From contig NZ_FZOU01000004.1 in the NCBI RefSeq assembly GCF_900188085.1, positions 1-64,000 of the forward strand: 64,000 nt of DNA, in the 5' to 3' direction. Position 1 is the stretch's first letter; every line of letters begins with the position of its first letter. Of the stretch, positions 1 through 11,867 are shown piece after piece. The notes below the pieces were generated by a model. The model saw only the letters and a program-made list of their open reading frames with translations. It did not search any database and was not told the origin of the DNA. A program made the position numbers and the translations under genes. This stretch comes from Granulicella rosea. GTDB lineage: Bacteria > Acidobacteriota > Terriglobia > Terriglobales > Acidobacteriaceae.

Positions 1-91
1 CATCAGAAATGTCCCACAAACAACACCAGGTAGCCAAAATCGGTCAGAATCTTGCCGCGACCGATCCGCTGGATACTTGTTCAGAGAATCC

Positions 92-310
92 CTAAAGCGT
101 ATCGCCCGCACCCTTGGCGAGCATCCCCAGCAAACCCGCGACGGCAGCCAGGGTTAGCCCGCCAAGCTCAGCCAGCAGCCGATCCACTCCAAGAAACTCG
201 TGGAGCGCGCGGCCTCCCCAGAAAAAAGAAAGCCCCGCAATCACAAGCAGCAACGAGCCTATCCCCTGCAGTAAGAACTTCATAGCCGGTCGCATGTAGG
301 CCTCCACCAT
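92..310 (-). CDS. Small two-segment membrane protein, function unknown
   Basis: A 72-residue protein with two hydrophobic stretches (about residues 10-28 and 45-65) that should cross the membrane, separated by a short polar turn. I do not recognise a family. The start at 310 is chosen because it lies 11 bases after the stop of the upstream glycoside hydrolase gene; further Met codons at 295 and 283 are possible starts. The close spacing suggests it is cotranscribed with the hydrolase. The longer reading frame running to 427 would overlap the hydrolase and is composed of low-complexity shadow sequence, so I rejected it. No functional claim can be made. Confidence 0.5.
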   Translation of the reverse strand: MVEAYMRPAMKFLLQGIGSLLLVIAGLSFFWGGRALHEFLGVDRLLAELGGLTLAAVAGLLGMLAKGAGDTL

Positions 311-321
311 CCGAGCCTCCG

Positions 322-2223
322 CTACTTCGCCGTCTTCAGCGCCCACTCCACCAGATCCACCGTGGTCGAATAAGTGTCGTAGGCCACCGGCAGCCGCCGC
401 CCATCGTTGTACTCGTTGTAAAGCCACGGATCGGGGATCGCCAGCACCGTCCCCTTGCCGACCTTCGCGACGGCGATCAGCGTATCGCCTTTGTCGGTGT
501 AAACCGGCTTCGCCGGGCCGCTGGTCGTGATGGTGCAGATCTCCTTCATGTACGCATTATGCGCATGCGCGAAGACGCCCGTCGTCGCCGGAATCTCGAG
601 CGCGCCCATGTCGAACTCGTCGCCCGTCACCAGATTGCGGTCGACCGGGTTGAAGTGGATGCCGAACCTGTCGCTCAATGTGTTGAAGTGCTCGAACTCC
701 GTGTTGTTCTTGTCGTTCATCATCAGGATCAGCACGCCGCCCTGCTTCACCCACGCCTCGATCGCGTCGCCGGCCTGCTTGTCCATGTAGTTCGGCGTCG
801 GGTTCTTGCTCGGAATATCGGGCGAGACGATGAAGTAAATCTGCCCCTTCGACAGCTCCGCCAGCGTCGGCTTCGCCTTCACCTCGGCCAGCTTTGCGCC
901 GTACTTCTCAAACACATGCCCGACCAGCGAGAAGCCGTTGTTCGAGTCGTCGTCCCACTTGTAGTGAAAGCGCTCCGTCTGCCCGGCGGCGTTCAGGTGC
1001 GTCTGCGAGTTGAAGTAGCCGTCCATCAGCACGGTCTTGTTCCGGTCCAGCGCCTCGGTCTTCGCCTGCTCCATCTCCGACCCAGCCAGCAGAAACACGC
1101 CCACGCCCTTGGCATCGTTATCCCCCACCGGCTCGTGGATGTAGTAGTCGTACGTGCCTGACCGGTACGGCTTGCCGCCCAGCCCGCTGACCTTCACCGT
1201 GCCCGAAAGCACGACGTTGCCATCCGCGCCCACCTTGAAGAACTCCTTCTGAATCCCCGCCCAGCCGCGCACCGCGTTGGCCTCCAGGCTCTGCGGCAGG
1301 TATCCCTTGCGCACGCCCTTGGCCAGCGCATAGACGAACATCGACGACGCCGACTGCTCGCGGTAGTTGCCCTTCTGGCCGCCCTTGTTCGCCACCTGCC
1401 ACCACAGGCCGGTCTCCTTATCCTGCAGGTTGGCGACCTGCGCCATCGTGCGCTTCAGCGCGTCGATCACCGCGGGCCGCTGCGGATGGTCGAGCGGAAT
1501 CCAGTCCAACGTATCGACCAGCGCGACCGTGTACCAACCCATCGCGCGGCCCCATACCTCGGGCGAAAGTCCGGTCGTCTTGTTCGCCCACTCCATCTGC
1601 TTCGACTCGTCCCAGCCATGCATCAGCAGGCCCGTCTTCGGGTCGCGCATGTGCTGGTCCATCAGCAGCAGTTGCTTGACGATGTCGTCGAACTCGCCCG
1701 GAAGCTGAAATTGCTTCGCATACGCCGCGCGGAACGGCTCCGCCATGAACGCCCCGTCCAGCCACATCTGGTTGGGGTAGATCTCCTTGTGCCAGTAGCC
1801 GCCGCTGGCCGTGCGCGGCTGCTGCTCCAGCAACTCGTGCAGCATCTTCGCCGCCTTGTAGTACTTCGCATCCAGCGTCACGCGATAGACCAGCAGCACC
1901 GCGCGACCCATCTCGATCTCGTCGAGCGTCTTGCCGGCCTTGAAGCCCTTGATCGAGCCATCCGGCTGGACGAGCTTATCCACCGCCGCCTTGATGTATT
2001 TGAAGTCCGCGCCATCGCCGGTCTGCTGCCACTCGGCCGCCATGCCGTCCAGCAGCGTACCCTTCTCGTACGTCCACGCGTCGGGATTCTTGTTGGTCGC
2101 GATCGAACCATCCGGCCACTGACGGATCACGGTCGCCGCCATCTGCTGCGCGGGAGAAAGAGTCTTCTGGGCGGATGCTTCCACCACACATGCTGCCATC
2201 AGGAACGCCGCCGCCAACCTCAT
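322..2223 (-). CDS. Secreted glycoside hydrolase family 88/105 (unsaturated rhamnogalacturonyl/glucuronyl hydrolase-like) with C-terminal extra domain
   Basis: The protein has 633 residues and starts with a 19-residue signal peptide ending in ASAQ. The start at 2223 has GGGAG just upstream; a longer frame to 2334 would bury the signal peptide. Residues about 25-370 match the alpha/alpha-barrel of the YteR/YesR group: GTLLDGMAAEW, then WLDGAFMAEP near residue 153 with the expected catalytic Asp, then VWGRAMGWYTVALVD and REQSASSMFVYALAKG. These enzymes remove the unsaturated uronic acid left by pectin or rhamnogalacturonan lyases. From about residue 390 there is an additional region containing GGVLILMMNDKNNTEFEHFN and VGKGTVLAIPDPWLYNEYNDG, resembling the DUF4350/glutamine-amidotransferase-like fold often fused to these hydrolases. 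Location is likely periplasmic. The exact sugar substrate cannot be read from sequence. Confidence 0.85.
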   Translation of the reverse strand: MRLAAAFLMAACVVEASAQKTLSPAQQMAATVIRQWPDGSIATNKNPDAWTYEKGTLLDGMAAEWQQTGDGADFKYIKAAVDKLVQPDGSIKGFKAGKTLDEIEMGRAVLLVYRVTLDAKYYKAAKMLHELLEQQPRTASGGYWHKEIYPNQMWLDGAFMAEPFRAAYAKQFQLPGEFDDIVKQLLLMDQHMRDPKTGLLMHGWDESKQMEWANKTTGLSPEVWGRAMGWYTVALVDTLDWIPLDHPQRPAVIDALKRTMAQVANLQDKETGLWWQVANKGGQKGNYREQSASSMFVYALAKGVRKGYLPQSLEANAVRGWAGIQKEFFKVGADGNVVLSGTVKVSGLGGKPYRSGTYDYYIHEPVGDNDAKGVGVFLLAGSEMEQAKTEALDRNKTVLMDGYFNSQTHLNAAGQTERFHYKWDDDSNNGFSLVGHVFEKYGAKLAEVKAKPTLAELSKGQIYFIVSPDIPSKNPTPNYMDKQAGDAIEAWVKQGGVLILMMNDKNNTEFEHFNTLSDRFGIHFNPVDRNLVTGDEFDMGALEIPATTGVFAHAHNAYMKEICTITTSGPAKPVYTDKGDTLIAVAKVGKGTVLAIPDPWLYNEYNDGRRLPVAYDTYSTTVDLVEWALKTAK

Positions 2224-2352
2224 TCGTATCTCCCTTACGCTATCTCGCTTGCCGCAAACCAGCATATCGCGCGAAAGCCACGCCACGCGAGCGATCCGGC
2301 GGAAAGCGTCACCTTCCGGCAACCGAGGGCCCAAGCTGTCGGCTGTATCGCT

Positions 2353-2564
2353 TAGAGCGGATTACCTTCAGGTCTCGAGCAGCAGCCCGCAATGCTTGTC
2401 ATCCTGAACGAAGTGAAGGACCTGCTTCAGGCTTTTGTCGTTGCCTGTTCATGCTCTAGTCAGAGCGGAAGACAAGCAACAGCAAGAACAAAAGCAGGTC
2501 CTTCGGCTACGCTCAGGATGACAGGCATTTGGGGCTGCTCGCCAGCAAAAGGTAATCCGCTCTA
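2353..2564. mobile_element. 212-bp palindromic MITE-like element with perfect 16-bp terminal inverted repeats
   Basis: The ends are TAGAGCGGATTACCTT (2353-2368) and its exact complement AAGGTAATCCGCTCTA (2549-2564). Inside, the left arm at 2398-2427 and the right arm at 2492-2522 are inverted copies of the GTCATCCTGA...GAAGGACCTGCTT repeat seen elsewhere in the window, and the flanking GAGCAGCAGCCC/GGGGCTGCTC pair also inverts. Nearly the whole unit could fold as one hairpin around the centre near 2459. There is no reading frame. The outermost bases are TA on both sides, which would fit TA target-site duplication as in IS630/Tc1-type elements, but this is inference. Confidence 0.6.
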
Positions 2565-2679
2565 GGGAACCTCTGATTAAGATAGGTCCGGGCTTTAGCC
2601 CGGACAATAAGCCCCGCAGAGTCAGTGGGGCTTTAGCCCCTGGGATATGGGTTGCGGACTTAATCAGAGCACCCCTAGG
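2561..2679. repeat. Second inverted-repeat unit (CTCTGATTAAG ends) abutting the MITE-like element
   Basis: CTCTGATTAAG at 2571-2581 is exactly complementary to CTTAATCAGAG at 2659-2669, and the match extends imperfectly outward to the CTAGGG shared with the end of the neighbouring element (17 of 21 positions). Between the ends are two small hairpins, GGCTTTAGCC and GGGGCTTTAGCCCC, which are of the GGGCTNNAGCCC type found in several other gaps of this window. Together with the preceding element this fills the gene-free 2224-2715 stretch. No promoter or gene was seen in it. Confidence 0.5.
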
Positions 2680-2715
2680 ACTTACAGCTTTCGAAGAAGC
2701 CTTTGCCCGCGGAAT

Positions 2716-5700
2716 CTAGTTACAAGCCAGCGCCGTCCAAACCCCCGCCGAGGTCCCATTCGCTCCGGACACGATCAGGTCCACAAAGCTGCCGGCCGCG
2801 ATCGGCACGGAACCCGTGCTCGTGCAGCTTCCGCCGCTCGCCGCCGTACAGCTCAGCGCGGTCGCCGCGATGGCGCCCGGCGGCCCGGCGCGCACCGTCA
2901 CCGTCACCGCATTGCCCTGCTGGGAGAAGACCATCAGCTTCGTCGCCGTGCAGGCCACAGGTAGCCAGGTGATGACCGCGCCGCTCTCGGACGCACTCGC
3001 CGCCGACGTATTCACCGAGTAGTACGTCGTGCTGAACGAGACCGGGTGATAGACCGACATGAACGGAATCCCGCTGCCGCCGCCCGCGCCCGTCCCGCCA
3101 GTCCCATCCGCGCCGTTGGCGCCCTGCGGAATGGTGAAGTTCAGCACCGCGTTCGCCGCCGTGCCGGAGTTCGTCACACTGGCCGCCGACCCCGCCGCGC
3201 CCGTCGTCACCGTACCCACCTGCACACTCGCCGCCGCGCCGGCCGAGCCGGTCGGCCCGGCGGCGCCCGCCGAGGCCAGCACCGTCCACACCGTGGGATT
3301 CAGATCTGGCTCGACCGAAGCATTCGCGCCCTGCGCCAGGTAGGTCGACCCGCCATACGTCACCGCATCGTTCGCCGCATACCCCGTGACCGCGACCCAC
3401 GCGCCGCGAAAGTTGATCCCAGCAGCGCCGGTTGCACCCGCCGGCCCAGCAGGGCCGGCGACACCGGCAGGGCCAGCCGGACCGGGAGCGCCCGAGGCTC
3501 CGGTCGCTCCCGCAGGACCAGCCGCCCCGGTTGCGCCTGCAGGACCGGCGACTCCCTGGGCGCCGGCAGCCCCGGTCGCGCCCGTGTCGCCCTGCTGCGC
3601 CAGCACCGCCCACTGCGCAGGGCTTGCACTCGGTGTGTTGCCGTGATTCCCCGCGACCAGCGAAAGATAGCTTGAGCCGCCAAACGTAACCGCGTCGTTC
3701 AACGCATAGTTCACCGACGAGGCGTACGTCCCCTGGTAGACCAGCCCCGGAGCGCCGTTCGCCCCGGCTGCTCCCGTCGCGCCGGCTGGGCCGGCCGGAC
3801 CCGCGGCGCCGGTCGCACCCGGAGCGCCATTCGAGCCGTTCGCCCCAGCCGCGCCCGCGGGCCCCACCGCGCCCTGGGCCGCCAGCAGGCTCCACAGGCT
3901 CGGCGAGGCGTCCGGCGTATTGCCCGCGTTCCCGTTCGCCAGCGAAAGGTAGCTCGCCCCGCCGTAGCTGACCGCATCGTTTGCCGCGTAGTTCGTCGTC
4001 GAGGCATATGCCCCGCGCCAGGTCAGCCCCGTCAGACCGGTCGCGCCCGCCGGACCAGCCGGTCCAACGGGTCCAGCCGGCCCCGCCGCTCCGGTAGCCC
4101 CGGTAAGCCCCACCGGACCCGCCGGGCCGGTCGCGCCCGTCGCTCCGGTCTGGCCCGCGTAGCCGGTCGGCCCCTGCAGACCCGTTGCGCCCGTGGGACC
4201 GGCGGGCCCAGCCGTGCCCACAGCCGCCAGCACGCCCCAGAACTGCGGCGTCAGGTCGGGCTCGCGGCCGGAGTTTGCCGTCAGCGCAATGTAGCTCGAA
4301 CCGCCATAACTGACCGCGTCGCCCACCGCGTAGCTCGCATCGGTCGACCAGCCGCCGACGAAGTGTACCGGCGGCCCCTGCGGACCGGTCGCGCCCGTAG
4401 CCCCCGCGGCGCCGACCGCGCCCGTAGCTCCAGCCACACCCTGCGGACCCGCCGCGCCGGTCGCGCCCTGCGCCGCCAGCACCGCCCAGGCCGCGCTCTG
4501 CCCCGGCGTATTGCCATGGTTCGCGGCAATCAGCGACACATAGCTCGACCCGCCGAAGCTCACCGCGTCCGCAACCCCATAGCTGGCCGTCGGATCATAG
4601 GCGCCCAGATAGTTCAGCCCCGCCGCGCCCTGCGGACCCACCGCCCCGGTCGCGCCGGTTGGACCGGCCACGCCCTGCGGCCCCTGCGGTCCGGCAGCAC
4701 CGGTTGCGCCAGCCGGACCAGCCACACCGGCAACTCCCTGCGCCCCTGCCTGTCCGGCGACGCCCTGCGGCCCCTGATCGCCCTTTTCGCCCTGCGCGCC
4801 AGTCGGACCAGTCAAACCCTGAGCCCCGGCAGGCCCCTGCAAACCCTGTGGCCCGGCCACACCCGCCGGCCCCGTCAAGCCAGTCGGCCCCTGCGGACCA
4901 GCGACGCCAGCCGGCCCCTGAGGACCAGCCGCGCCGGTCGCGCCCGCTGGCCCCTGCGCCGTCAGCACACCCCACTGCGCCGGGCTGAGCGAAGGCGTAT
5001 TGCCATGATTCGCGTCCACCAGCGACGCATAGCTCGACCCTTCCCACAGCACCACGTCGCCCAGGGCATAGTTCGTAGTGGACGCATACGGCCCCTGATA
5101 CACCAACCCCGGAGCGCCCGTCGCGCCGGTGGCGCCAGCCGGGCCAGCCGGGCCAGCAGCTCCCGCGACTCCAGCCGGACCAGCCGGTCCCTGCGCCCCG
5201 TTCGCGCCCGCAGGTCCAGCCGCGCCCGCAGCCCCGGCGGCGGCGAAGAGCGACCACGCCTGTGGACTCTGGTCCGGCGTATTGCCATGATTCGACGCGA
5301 TCAGCGAAACATACCCCGAACCGCCGTACAGAACCCCATCGCCCACACCGTAGTTCGCCGTGGACGCGTACGTCCCCTGGAAGTTCAGCCCGACCGCACC
5401 CGCCACGCCCTGCGGACCGGTCGGCCCGGCAACTCCCTGCGGACCAGCCGGTCCGGTCAGCCCCTGCGCGCCAGCCTGCCCGGCGATCCCCTGCGGCCCC
5501 GCCGCGCCGGTGTCGCCCTTGGCGCCGGTCGCGCCGGTCAGCCCCTGCGCCCCGGCTGGCCCTTGCGGACCGGCAACGCCCTGCGGACCAGCACTGCCCT
5601 GCGGTCCGGTCGGACCAGCCACGCCCGACGCGCCAGTGGCGCCCGTCGCGCCAGCCGGTCCGGCCGGGCCAGCCCCACCCTGAGCCGCCAGCAGGTTCCA

Positions 5701-8700
5701 CTGGGACGGGCTCAGCGAGGGCGTATTCCCGTGGTTCGAACCCGCGAGCGACACGTAGCTTGCGCTCTGCCACGCCACCACATCGCCCAGCGCGTAGTTC
5801 GCCGTCGAATCGTATGCTCCCTGATAGACCAGCCCCGGCGACCCCGCCGGACCCACCGCGCCCGCAGCTCCGGCCGGGCCGGTCGCACCCACTGGACCGG
5901 CGGGACCGCTTGCGCCGGTCGCGCCCGCAGGTCCCGTCGCGCCGGGAACACCCTGTGCTCCAGCCTGTCCCGCCACACCCTGTGGACCGGCCGCTCCGGT
6001 GTCGCCCTTCGCGCCCGCAGGCCCGGTCAGGCCCTGCGCTCCAGCCGGCCCCTGCGGACCGGCAACTCCCTGCGAGCCAGCCGCGCCCACCGGCCCCTGC
6101 GGACCGATCGCACCCGCAGCGCCCGCCGGACCGGCAGCGCCCGTTTCGCCCTGCGGTCCAGCCGCGCCCACCCCACCCTGCGCCGCCAGCAAGCCCCACT
6201 GCGCAGGGCTCAGCGAAGGCGTGTTGCCATGGTTGCTTGTGACCAGCGACGCATAACTCGCGCCCTCCCAGACCACCACATCGCCCAGCGCATAGTTCGC
6301 GGTGGACGCATACGCTCCCTGGTAGACCAGCCCCGCGGCGCCCGTCGCGCCGGTCGCCCCCGCCGGTCCAGCCGGACCCGTCGCGCCCGCAACGCCAGCC
6401 GGACCCTCAGGCCCCTGAGCGCCGTTCAGCCCTGCGGGCCCGGCGGCGCCGTTCGCGCCAGCCGATGCAAAGAGCGCCCACGCCTGCGGACTCTGATCCG
6501 GCGTATTGCCGTGGTTCGATGCAATCAGCGACACATAGCCCGCACCGCCGTACGAGACTCCATCGCCCACCGCATAGTTCGTCACGGACGAGTACGCGCC
6601 CTGAAAGTTCAACCCAACGGCCCCGGTCGCACCCTGCGGCCCAGCCGGGCCAGTCGCGCCCTGCGGACCAGCCACGCCCGCCACCCCTTGCGCCCCGGCC
6701 TGCCCAGCGACGCCCTGCGGTCCAGCGGCTCCGGTATCTCCCTTCGGTCCGGCAGCCCCGGTCAACCCCTGTGCGCCAGCCGGACCCTCCGGCCCCTGCA
6801 CACCCTGCGGCCCCGCGCTTCCCTGCGGTCCAACCGGCCCGGCCACGCCCTGCGGTCCGGCGGCGCCCGTCGCCCCCTGCGCGCCAGTCGCGCCCGCCGG
6901 CCCCTGCGCGGTCAGCAGGCCCCACTGCGACGGGCTCAGCGACGGGGTATTGCCGTGGTTGCCCGCGATCAGCGACGCATAGCTCGACCCCTGCCACAGC
7001 ACCACATCGCCCAGCGCATAGTTCGTCGTCGAAGCATAGCTCCCCTGGTAGACCAGCCCCGGCGTTCCCGCAGCGCCCGTGGCGCCCGTCGGACCAGCCG
7101 GTCCGGTAGCGCCCGTCGCCCCCGTGGCTCCCGGCGCTCCGGCAGCGCCCGCAGGACCCGCCGGACCCTGCATTCCAGCCGCGCCGGCCGCCGCGATCAA
7201 CCCCCACTGCTGCGGACTTTGGTCCGGAGTATTCCCATGATTCGAAGCGATCAGCGACACGTAGCTCGCGCCGTTCCAGGTGACGCCGTCGGCCAGCGCG
7301 TAGTTCACGGTCGAAGAGTACGCCCCCTGATAGTTCAGCCCCACCGGCCCCGCCACGCCCTGCGGACCGGCCGGACCGCTCAGCCCCTGCGGCCCCTGCG
7401 CGCCCGTCAAACCCTGCGCGCCTGCCTGACCCGCAATGCCCTGCGCGCCCTGGTCGCCCTTCTCTCCCGGCGGCCCGACGGAGCCGGCGGGACCAGCCGC
7501 GCCCGTCGCGCCCACAGGTCCCTGGGCGCCGGTCGGGCCAGCCGGACCCTGCGCCGTCAACAAACCCCACTGCGCCGGGCTGAACGACGGCGTATTGCCG
7601 TGGTTGCTCGCGATCAGCGACGCATAGCTCGAACCATCCCACAGCACCACGTCGCCCAGAGCATAGTTCGTGGTCGAGGCATAGGTCCCCTGGTAGACCA
7701 GCCCCGGAAGCCCCTGACTGCCGTTCACGCCATTCGTTCCCGCCGGTCCCTGAGCCCCCGTCGGCCCCTGCGGTCCAGCCGGACCCTGCGGCCCCGTGGC
7801 GCCCGTCGCTCCGGTCGTACCCACACCCGCCGCCGCCAGCACCGCCCACGCGTTCGGAACCAGCCCCGGCGTATTGCCGTGGTTGCTCGCGTAAAGCGAG
7901 ATCCACGTCGACCCCTGAAAGGTCGCCACGTCGCCCAGAGCATAGTTATGAGTCGAGTCGTAAGGACCGGTGTAGCCCAGCCCAGAAGCCCCGGCTGGTC
8001 CCTGGGGCCCTTGCGGTCCAGCCGCGCCCATAGCTCCCGCCGGACCGGCAGGCCCCACCGGACCGGTCGCCCCCGGAGAGCCCGCGGCGCCGGCAGGACC
8101 CACCGCCCCCACGGCGCCCGGAAATCCCTGCAGACCTTGCGCTCCCTGTACACCCTGTGGCCCAGCCGGTCCCTGCGCGCCTTGTGGTCCCTGCGAAACG
8201 ATGCCGATATCGAGCGCCGCCGGATGCGCCGTCAGGTCGTTCTCCTTGCTGTCGATCTGAAACGAGGCGGCAGCGGAAGTCAGCGCCACACCGTTGTTCG
8301 TGGCGGGCGAAGCCACCCAGCCCTGCACCAGCGCGGTCACGTCCAGCGTGATAAAGCTGCCCGCCTGCGTGACCGAAAATGTCTGCGCGGGGGTTCCCAT
8401 ATTGGGAATCGTCGCGTACGTCACGCTGTACTCGCCCCACGCGCCGGTCAGTGGCTGAAGCGTCGCCGAGCCCGCCACATCCACCCGGTTGACGTAGATT
8501 CGCAGCACGGCGCGCGAGATCTGGCTGGCCGTCGTGCCTGCCGGAAGCATGCCCAGATCGAACTGCAGCAGCCCGGTATACCCCGCGCCGACGGCCACGT
8601 TCGAGATCGCTCCGCTGTTCACCGCCGGCCGTGCGCTGTTGACGTGCGCGTCCGCAATCAGCGCGGCTTCGGCGGCATGCGCGCGCGTCGCAAAGAGCAG

Positions 8701-8802
8701 CAGGAAGATGCCGGCCAGCAGTCCGCTCCACCTCCCGGCAAGGGGATGCGGCGGCCACGGGCGATCGCCCGTTCTGGCGTCTATGGCGGATACTCGAACC
8801 AA
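2716..8802 (-). CDS. Giant secreted collagen-like protein with fourteen chitin/carbohydrate-binding-like modules
   Basis: The product is 2028 residues from a TTG start. A signal peptide ([16 protein letters not shown]) ends near residue 43, followed by a DNRLRE-type beta domain (about 45-200: [39 protein letters not shown]). From about 207 the chain is Gly-X-Y collagen repeat rich in GPA, GPQ and GAT, interrupted by fourteen roughly 50-residue modules between about 276 and 1846. Each module follows YxGxYxSxxNYxxGDxV, a Gly-Ser-Tyr core and NHGNTPxxSPxxW, resembling the small family 5/12 chitin-binding fold. The last 180 residues contain [19 protein letters not shown], also common in fibre proteins, and a Cys-containing end domain. 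Likely an extracellular or surface fibre. The start is uncertain: no ATG precedes the signal peptide and no strong ribosome binding site is visible. No phage genes lie nearby. Confidence 0.85.
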   Translation of the reverse strand: MVRVSAIDARTGDRPWPPHPLAGRWSGLLAGIFLLLFATRAHAAEAALIADAHVNSARPAVNSGAISNVAVGAGYTGLLQFDLGMLPAGTTASQISRAVLRIYVNRVDVAGSATLQPLTGAWGEYSVTYATIPNMGTPAQTFSVTQAGSFITLDVTALVQGWVASPATNNGVALTSAAASFQIDSKENDLTAHPAALDIGIVSQGPQGAQGPAGPQGVQGAQGLQGFPGAVGAVGPAGAAGSPGATGPVGPAGPAGAMGAAGPQGPQGPAGASGLGYTGPYDSTHNYALGDVATFQGSTWISLYASNHGNTPGLVPNAWAVLAAAGVGTTGATGATGPQGPAGPQGPTGAQGPAGTNGVNGSQGLPGLVYQGTYASTTNYALGDVVLWDGSSYASLIASNHGNTPSFSPAQWGLLTAQGPAGPTGAQGPVGATGAAGPAGSVGPPGEKGDQGAQGIAGQAGAQGLTGAQGPQGLSGPAGPQGVAGPVGLNYQGAYSSTVNYALADGVTWNGASYVSLIASNHGNTPDQSPQQWGLIAAAGAAGMQGPAGPAGAAGAPGATGATGATGPAGPTGATGAAGTPGLVYQGSYASTTNYALGDVVLWQGSSYASLIAGNHGNTPSLSPSQWGLLTAQGPAGATGAQGATGAAGPQGVAGPVGPQGSAGPQGVQGPEGPAGAQGLTGAAGPKGDTGAAGPQGVAGQAGAQGVAGVAGPQGATGPAGPQGATGAVGLNFQGAYSSVTNYAVGDGVSYGGAGYVSLIASNHGNTPDQSPQAWALFASAGANGAAGPAGLNGAQGPEGPAGVAGATGPAGPAGATGATGAAGLVYQGAYASTANYALGDVVVWEGASYASLVTSNHGNTPSLSPAQWGLLAAQGGVGAAGPQGETGAAGPAGAAGAIGPQGPVGAAGSQGVAGPQGPAGAQGLTGPAGAKGDTGAAGPQGVAGQAGAQGVPGATGPAGATGASGPAGPVGATGPAGAAGAVGPAGSPGLVYQGAYDSTANYALGDVVAWQSASYVSLAGSNHGNTPSLSPSQWNLLAAQGGAGPAGPAGATGATGASGVAGPTGPQGSAGPQGVAGPQGPAGAQGLTGATGAKGDTGAAGPQGIAGQAGAQGLTGPAGPQGVAGPTGPQGVAGAVGLNFQGTYASTANYGVGDGVLYGGSGYVSLIASNHGNTPDQSPQAWSLFAAAGAAGAAGPAGANGAQGPAGPAGVAGAAGPAGPAGATGATGAPGLVYQGPYASTTNYALGDVVLWEGSSYASLVDANHGNTPSLSPAQWGVLTAQGPAGATGAAGPQGPAGVAGPQGPTGLTGPAGVAGPQGLQGPAGAQGLTGPTGAQGEKGDQGPQGVAGQAGAQGVAGVAGPAGATGAAGPQGPQGVAGPTGATGAVGPQGAAGLNYLGAYDPTASYGVADAVSFGGSSYVSLIAANHGNTPGQSAAWAVLAAQGATGAAGPQGVAGATGAVGAAGATGATGPQGPPVHFVGGWSTDASYAVGDAVSYGGSSYIALTANSGREPDLTPQFWGVLAAVGTAGPAGPTGATGLQGPTGYAGQTGATGATGPAGPVGLTGATGAAGPAGPVGPAGPAGATGLTGLTWRGAYASTTNYAANDAVSYGGASYLSLANGNAGNTPDASPSLWSLLAAQGAVGPAGAAGANGSNGAPGATGAAGPAGPAGATGAAGANGAPGLVYQGTYASSVNYALNDAVTFGGSSYLSLVAGNHGNTPSASPAQWAVLAQQGDTGATGAAGAQGVAGPAGATGAAGPAGATGASGAPGPAGPAGVAGPAGPAGATGAAGINFRGAWVAVTGYAANDAVTYGGSTYLAQGANASVEPDLNPTVWTVLASAGAAGPTGSAGAAASVQVGTVTTGAAGSAASVTNSGTAANAVLNFTIPQGANGADGTGGTGAGGGSGIPFMSVYHPVSFSTTYYSVNTSAASASESGAVITWLPVACTATKLMVFSQQGNAVTVTVRAGPPGAIAATALSCTAASGGSCTSTGSVPIAAGSFVDLIVSGANGTSAGVWTALACN

Positions 8803-9050
8803 CGGTCACTACTCTGTTTGCGCGTTGCCGGATAGCATATCGCCCACCGGTTTGAGTCTTTGCTGCGGTACAACGAAAGCGTGCGGGGAGTGCTCTCATT
8901 TGAGTGCAGAAGCGGGAATTCCGCAAGCAATTTCCGCTTGACGCGCGCCGCCGCCGGTGGCCCGTACGTGGCAGTTCGCAAAGCTCGCGGATGCCTTATA
9001 GTTCTTAGGCTGACTAAAAATCTCGTGCACGACGCAAAGGTCCGATCCAA

Positions 9051-10685
<1,635 letters not shown>

Positions 10686-10694
10686 GCTCACCCT

Positions 10695-10734
10695 CTCCAC
10701 TACGCTTCGTTCTCTCGACCGAAGCGTAGTGGAG
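10695..10734. terminator. Bidirectional hairpin between convergent pgm and GT4 genes
   Basis: CTCCACTACGCTTCG at 10695-10709 is perfectly complementary to CGAAGCGTAGTGGAG at 10720-10734 with a 10-base loop. It sits 9 bases after the pgm stop and 18 bases from the end of the convergent glycosyltransferase gene. There is no T-run, so intrinsic termination is inferred from position and stem strength. The arm also belongs to the CTCGACCGAAGCG-type repeat seen at 51845. Confidence 0.55.
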
Positions 10735-10752
10735 AACCCCGCACTTCTGCTT

Positions 10753-11865
10753 TCAACCCTTCCGCTCCAGAGCCTCATCCACAAACGCCTTCACCCGCGC
10801 CCGAAACACAGCCTCGTCATACCCAGCCGCATGCGCCCGGATCGCCGCCGCATCCCACGACATGCCTTCCAACTGCACGATCCCCGCGGCCAGCGACGCA
10901 GGCGTCGGCTCGTCGAAGAAGACGCCGTTCAGGCCCGGAACGACCGTCTCCGTCGCGCCGCCGCCGCGAAACGCCACCACCGGACGGCCAGCCGCGTTGA
11001 CCTCCAGCGGCGTCATCCCGAAGTCCTCTTCTCCGGGAAACAGCAGCGCCCGGCACCGCCGCGCGTGGTCGACGACCACCTCATTCGGCGCGCGGCCCAG
11101 GAATTGGATATTGCCATGCCCGGCGGCGAGCGACTCCAGCCGCGCGCGGTCCGGCCCGTCGCCGATAACCACCAGCCGCCGCCCCAGATCGACGCACGCC
11201 TGCACGGCCAGGTCGAAGCGCTTATACGGCACCAGCCGCGACAGCAGCAGGTAGAAGTCCTCCGGCGGCGTCTCCGGCGCGCCCGGCGGCGGCGCGAAAC
11301 GAGCCGTATCGATCGGCGGCGGAATCACCGTCGCCTCCACCCCGAAGGCGTGGCGCAGCCGCTTCGCCACCACCTGCGAGTTGGCGATGTAGACGTCCGG
11401 GCGCTTCGCCGCGCGCATCTCCCAGCGCTTCAGCCAGCGCAGCGGCAGGGCGAGCAGCAGATTCTTCCACTGCGAGCCACGCTCGCGCGCCAGATAGTCC
11501 TCCGTCCGCCAGACCCACCGCATCGGCGTGTGGCAATAACAAATATGCAGCGCGCCCGGCCCGCGCCGCACGCCCTTCGCATAGCCGAAGCAGCTCGTCA
11601 CGATCAGGTCGTAGGCGCCCAGGTCCGCATGGTCGACGGCGAACGGATACAGCAGAAAGTAGGCTCGAAAGAGCTTCGCTCGCGCCGGCAGCCGCTGCAT
11701 CCAGGTCGTCTGAATCTTCAGTTGCTGGAGGTACGGCGTCAGCCGCTCCTCGGCCAGCAGCGTCGTGTGCATCTGGGCGCCGGGCAACGCTTTATGCAGC
11801 TCGGTGGCGACCAGCTCCGCACCGCCGGCCTGGCAGAAATTATCGTGAAAGACCGCAATCCTCAT
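10753..11865 (-). CDS. Glycosyltransferase family 4, exopolysaccharide assembly
   Basis: A 370-residue GT-B enzyme. The N-terminal half shows GGAELVATELHKALPG and YCHTPMRWVWR; the C-terminal donor-binding half has LLLSRLVPYKRFDLAVQA, IGDGPDRARLE and the E-x7-E motif EEDFGMTPLE near residue 279-288. It would transfer a sugar from a nucleotide or lipid donor onto the growing lipid-linked EPS repeat. The start at 11865 lies only 2 bases after the stop of the sugar transferase gene upstream, so translation is probably coupled; longer frames to 12285 run antiparallel inside that gene's other frame and are shadows. It is the last gene of the leftward EPS operon. Donor and acceptor are unknown. Confidence 0.88.
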   Translation of the reverse strand: MRIAVFHDNFCQAGGAELVATELHKALPGAQMHTTLLAEERLTPYLQQLKIQTTWMQRLPARAKLFRAYFLLYPFAVDHADLGAYDLIVTSCFGYAKGVRRGPGALHICYCHTPMRWVWRTEDYLARERGSQWKNLLLALPLRWLKRWEMRAAKRPDVYIANSQVVAKRLRHAFGVEATVIPPPIDTARFAPPPGAPETPPEDFYLLLSRLVPYKRFDLAVQACVDLGRRLVVIGDGPDRARLESLAAGHGNIQFLGRAPNEVVVDHARRCRALLFPGEEDFGMTPLEVNAAGRPVVAFRGGGATETVVPGLNGVFFDEPTPASLAAGIVQLEGMSWDAAAIRAHAAGYDEAVFRARVKAFVDEALERKG

Positions 11866-11867
11866 CG

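Noticed and set aside
1..91. Short minus-strand frame ending in TGATG at position 3
   Set aside because: It has no start codon within the 23 open codons. A gene may start at position 3 leftward, but only its ATG would be visible.
1486..2355. Long plus-strand frame opposite the glycoside hydrolase
   Set aside because: Arg/Leu-rich shadow translation with no family pattern, fully antisense to a recognised enzyme.
3400..8150. Possible CRISPR or tandem DNA repeat array
   Set aside because: The repetition is at protein level (Gly-X-Y and modules) with variable spacing and degenerate DNA, and the frame is open throughout.
2716..8802. Phage tail-fibre identity for the collagen-like gene
   Set aside because: Collagen-like repeats and the fibre-type end domain occur in phages, but there is a signal peptide and DNRLRE domain, and no phage gene nearby.
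4363..8835. A 1490-codon open frame on the plus strand opposite the collagen-like gene
   Set aside because: It is the mirror of a low-complexity GC-rich repeat gene; the translation is Arg-rich without motifs, and the minus-strand frame has a signal peptide and domains.
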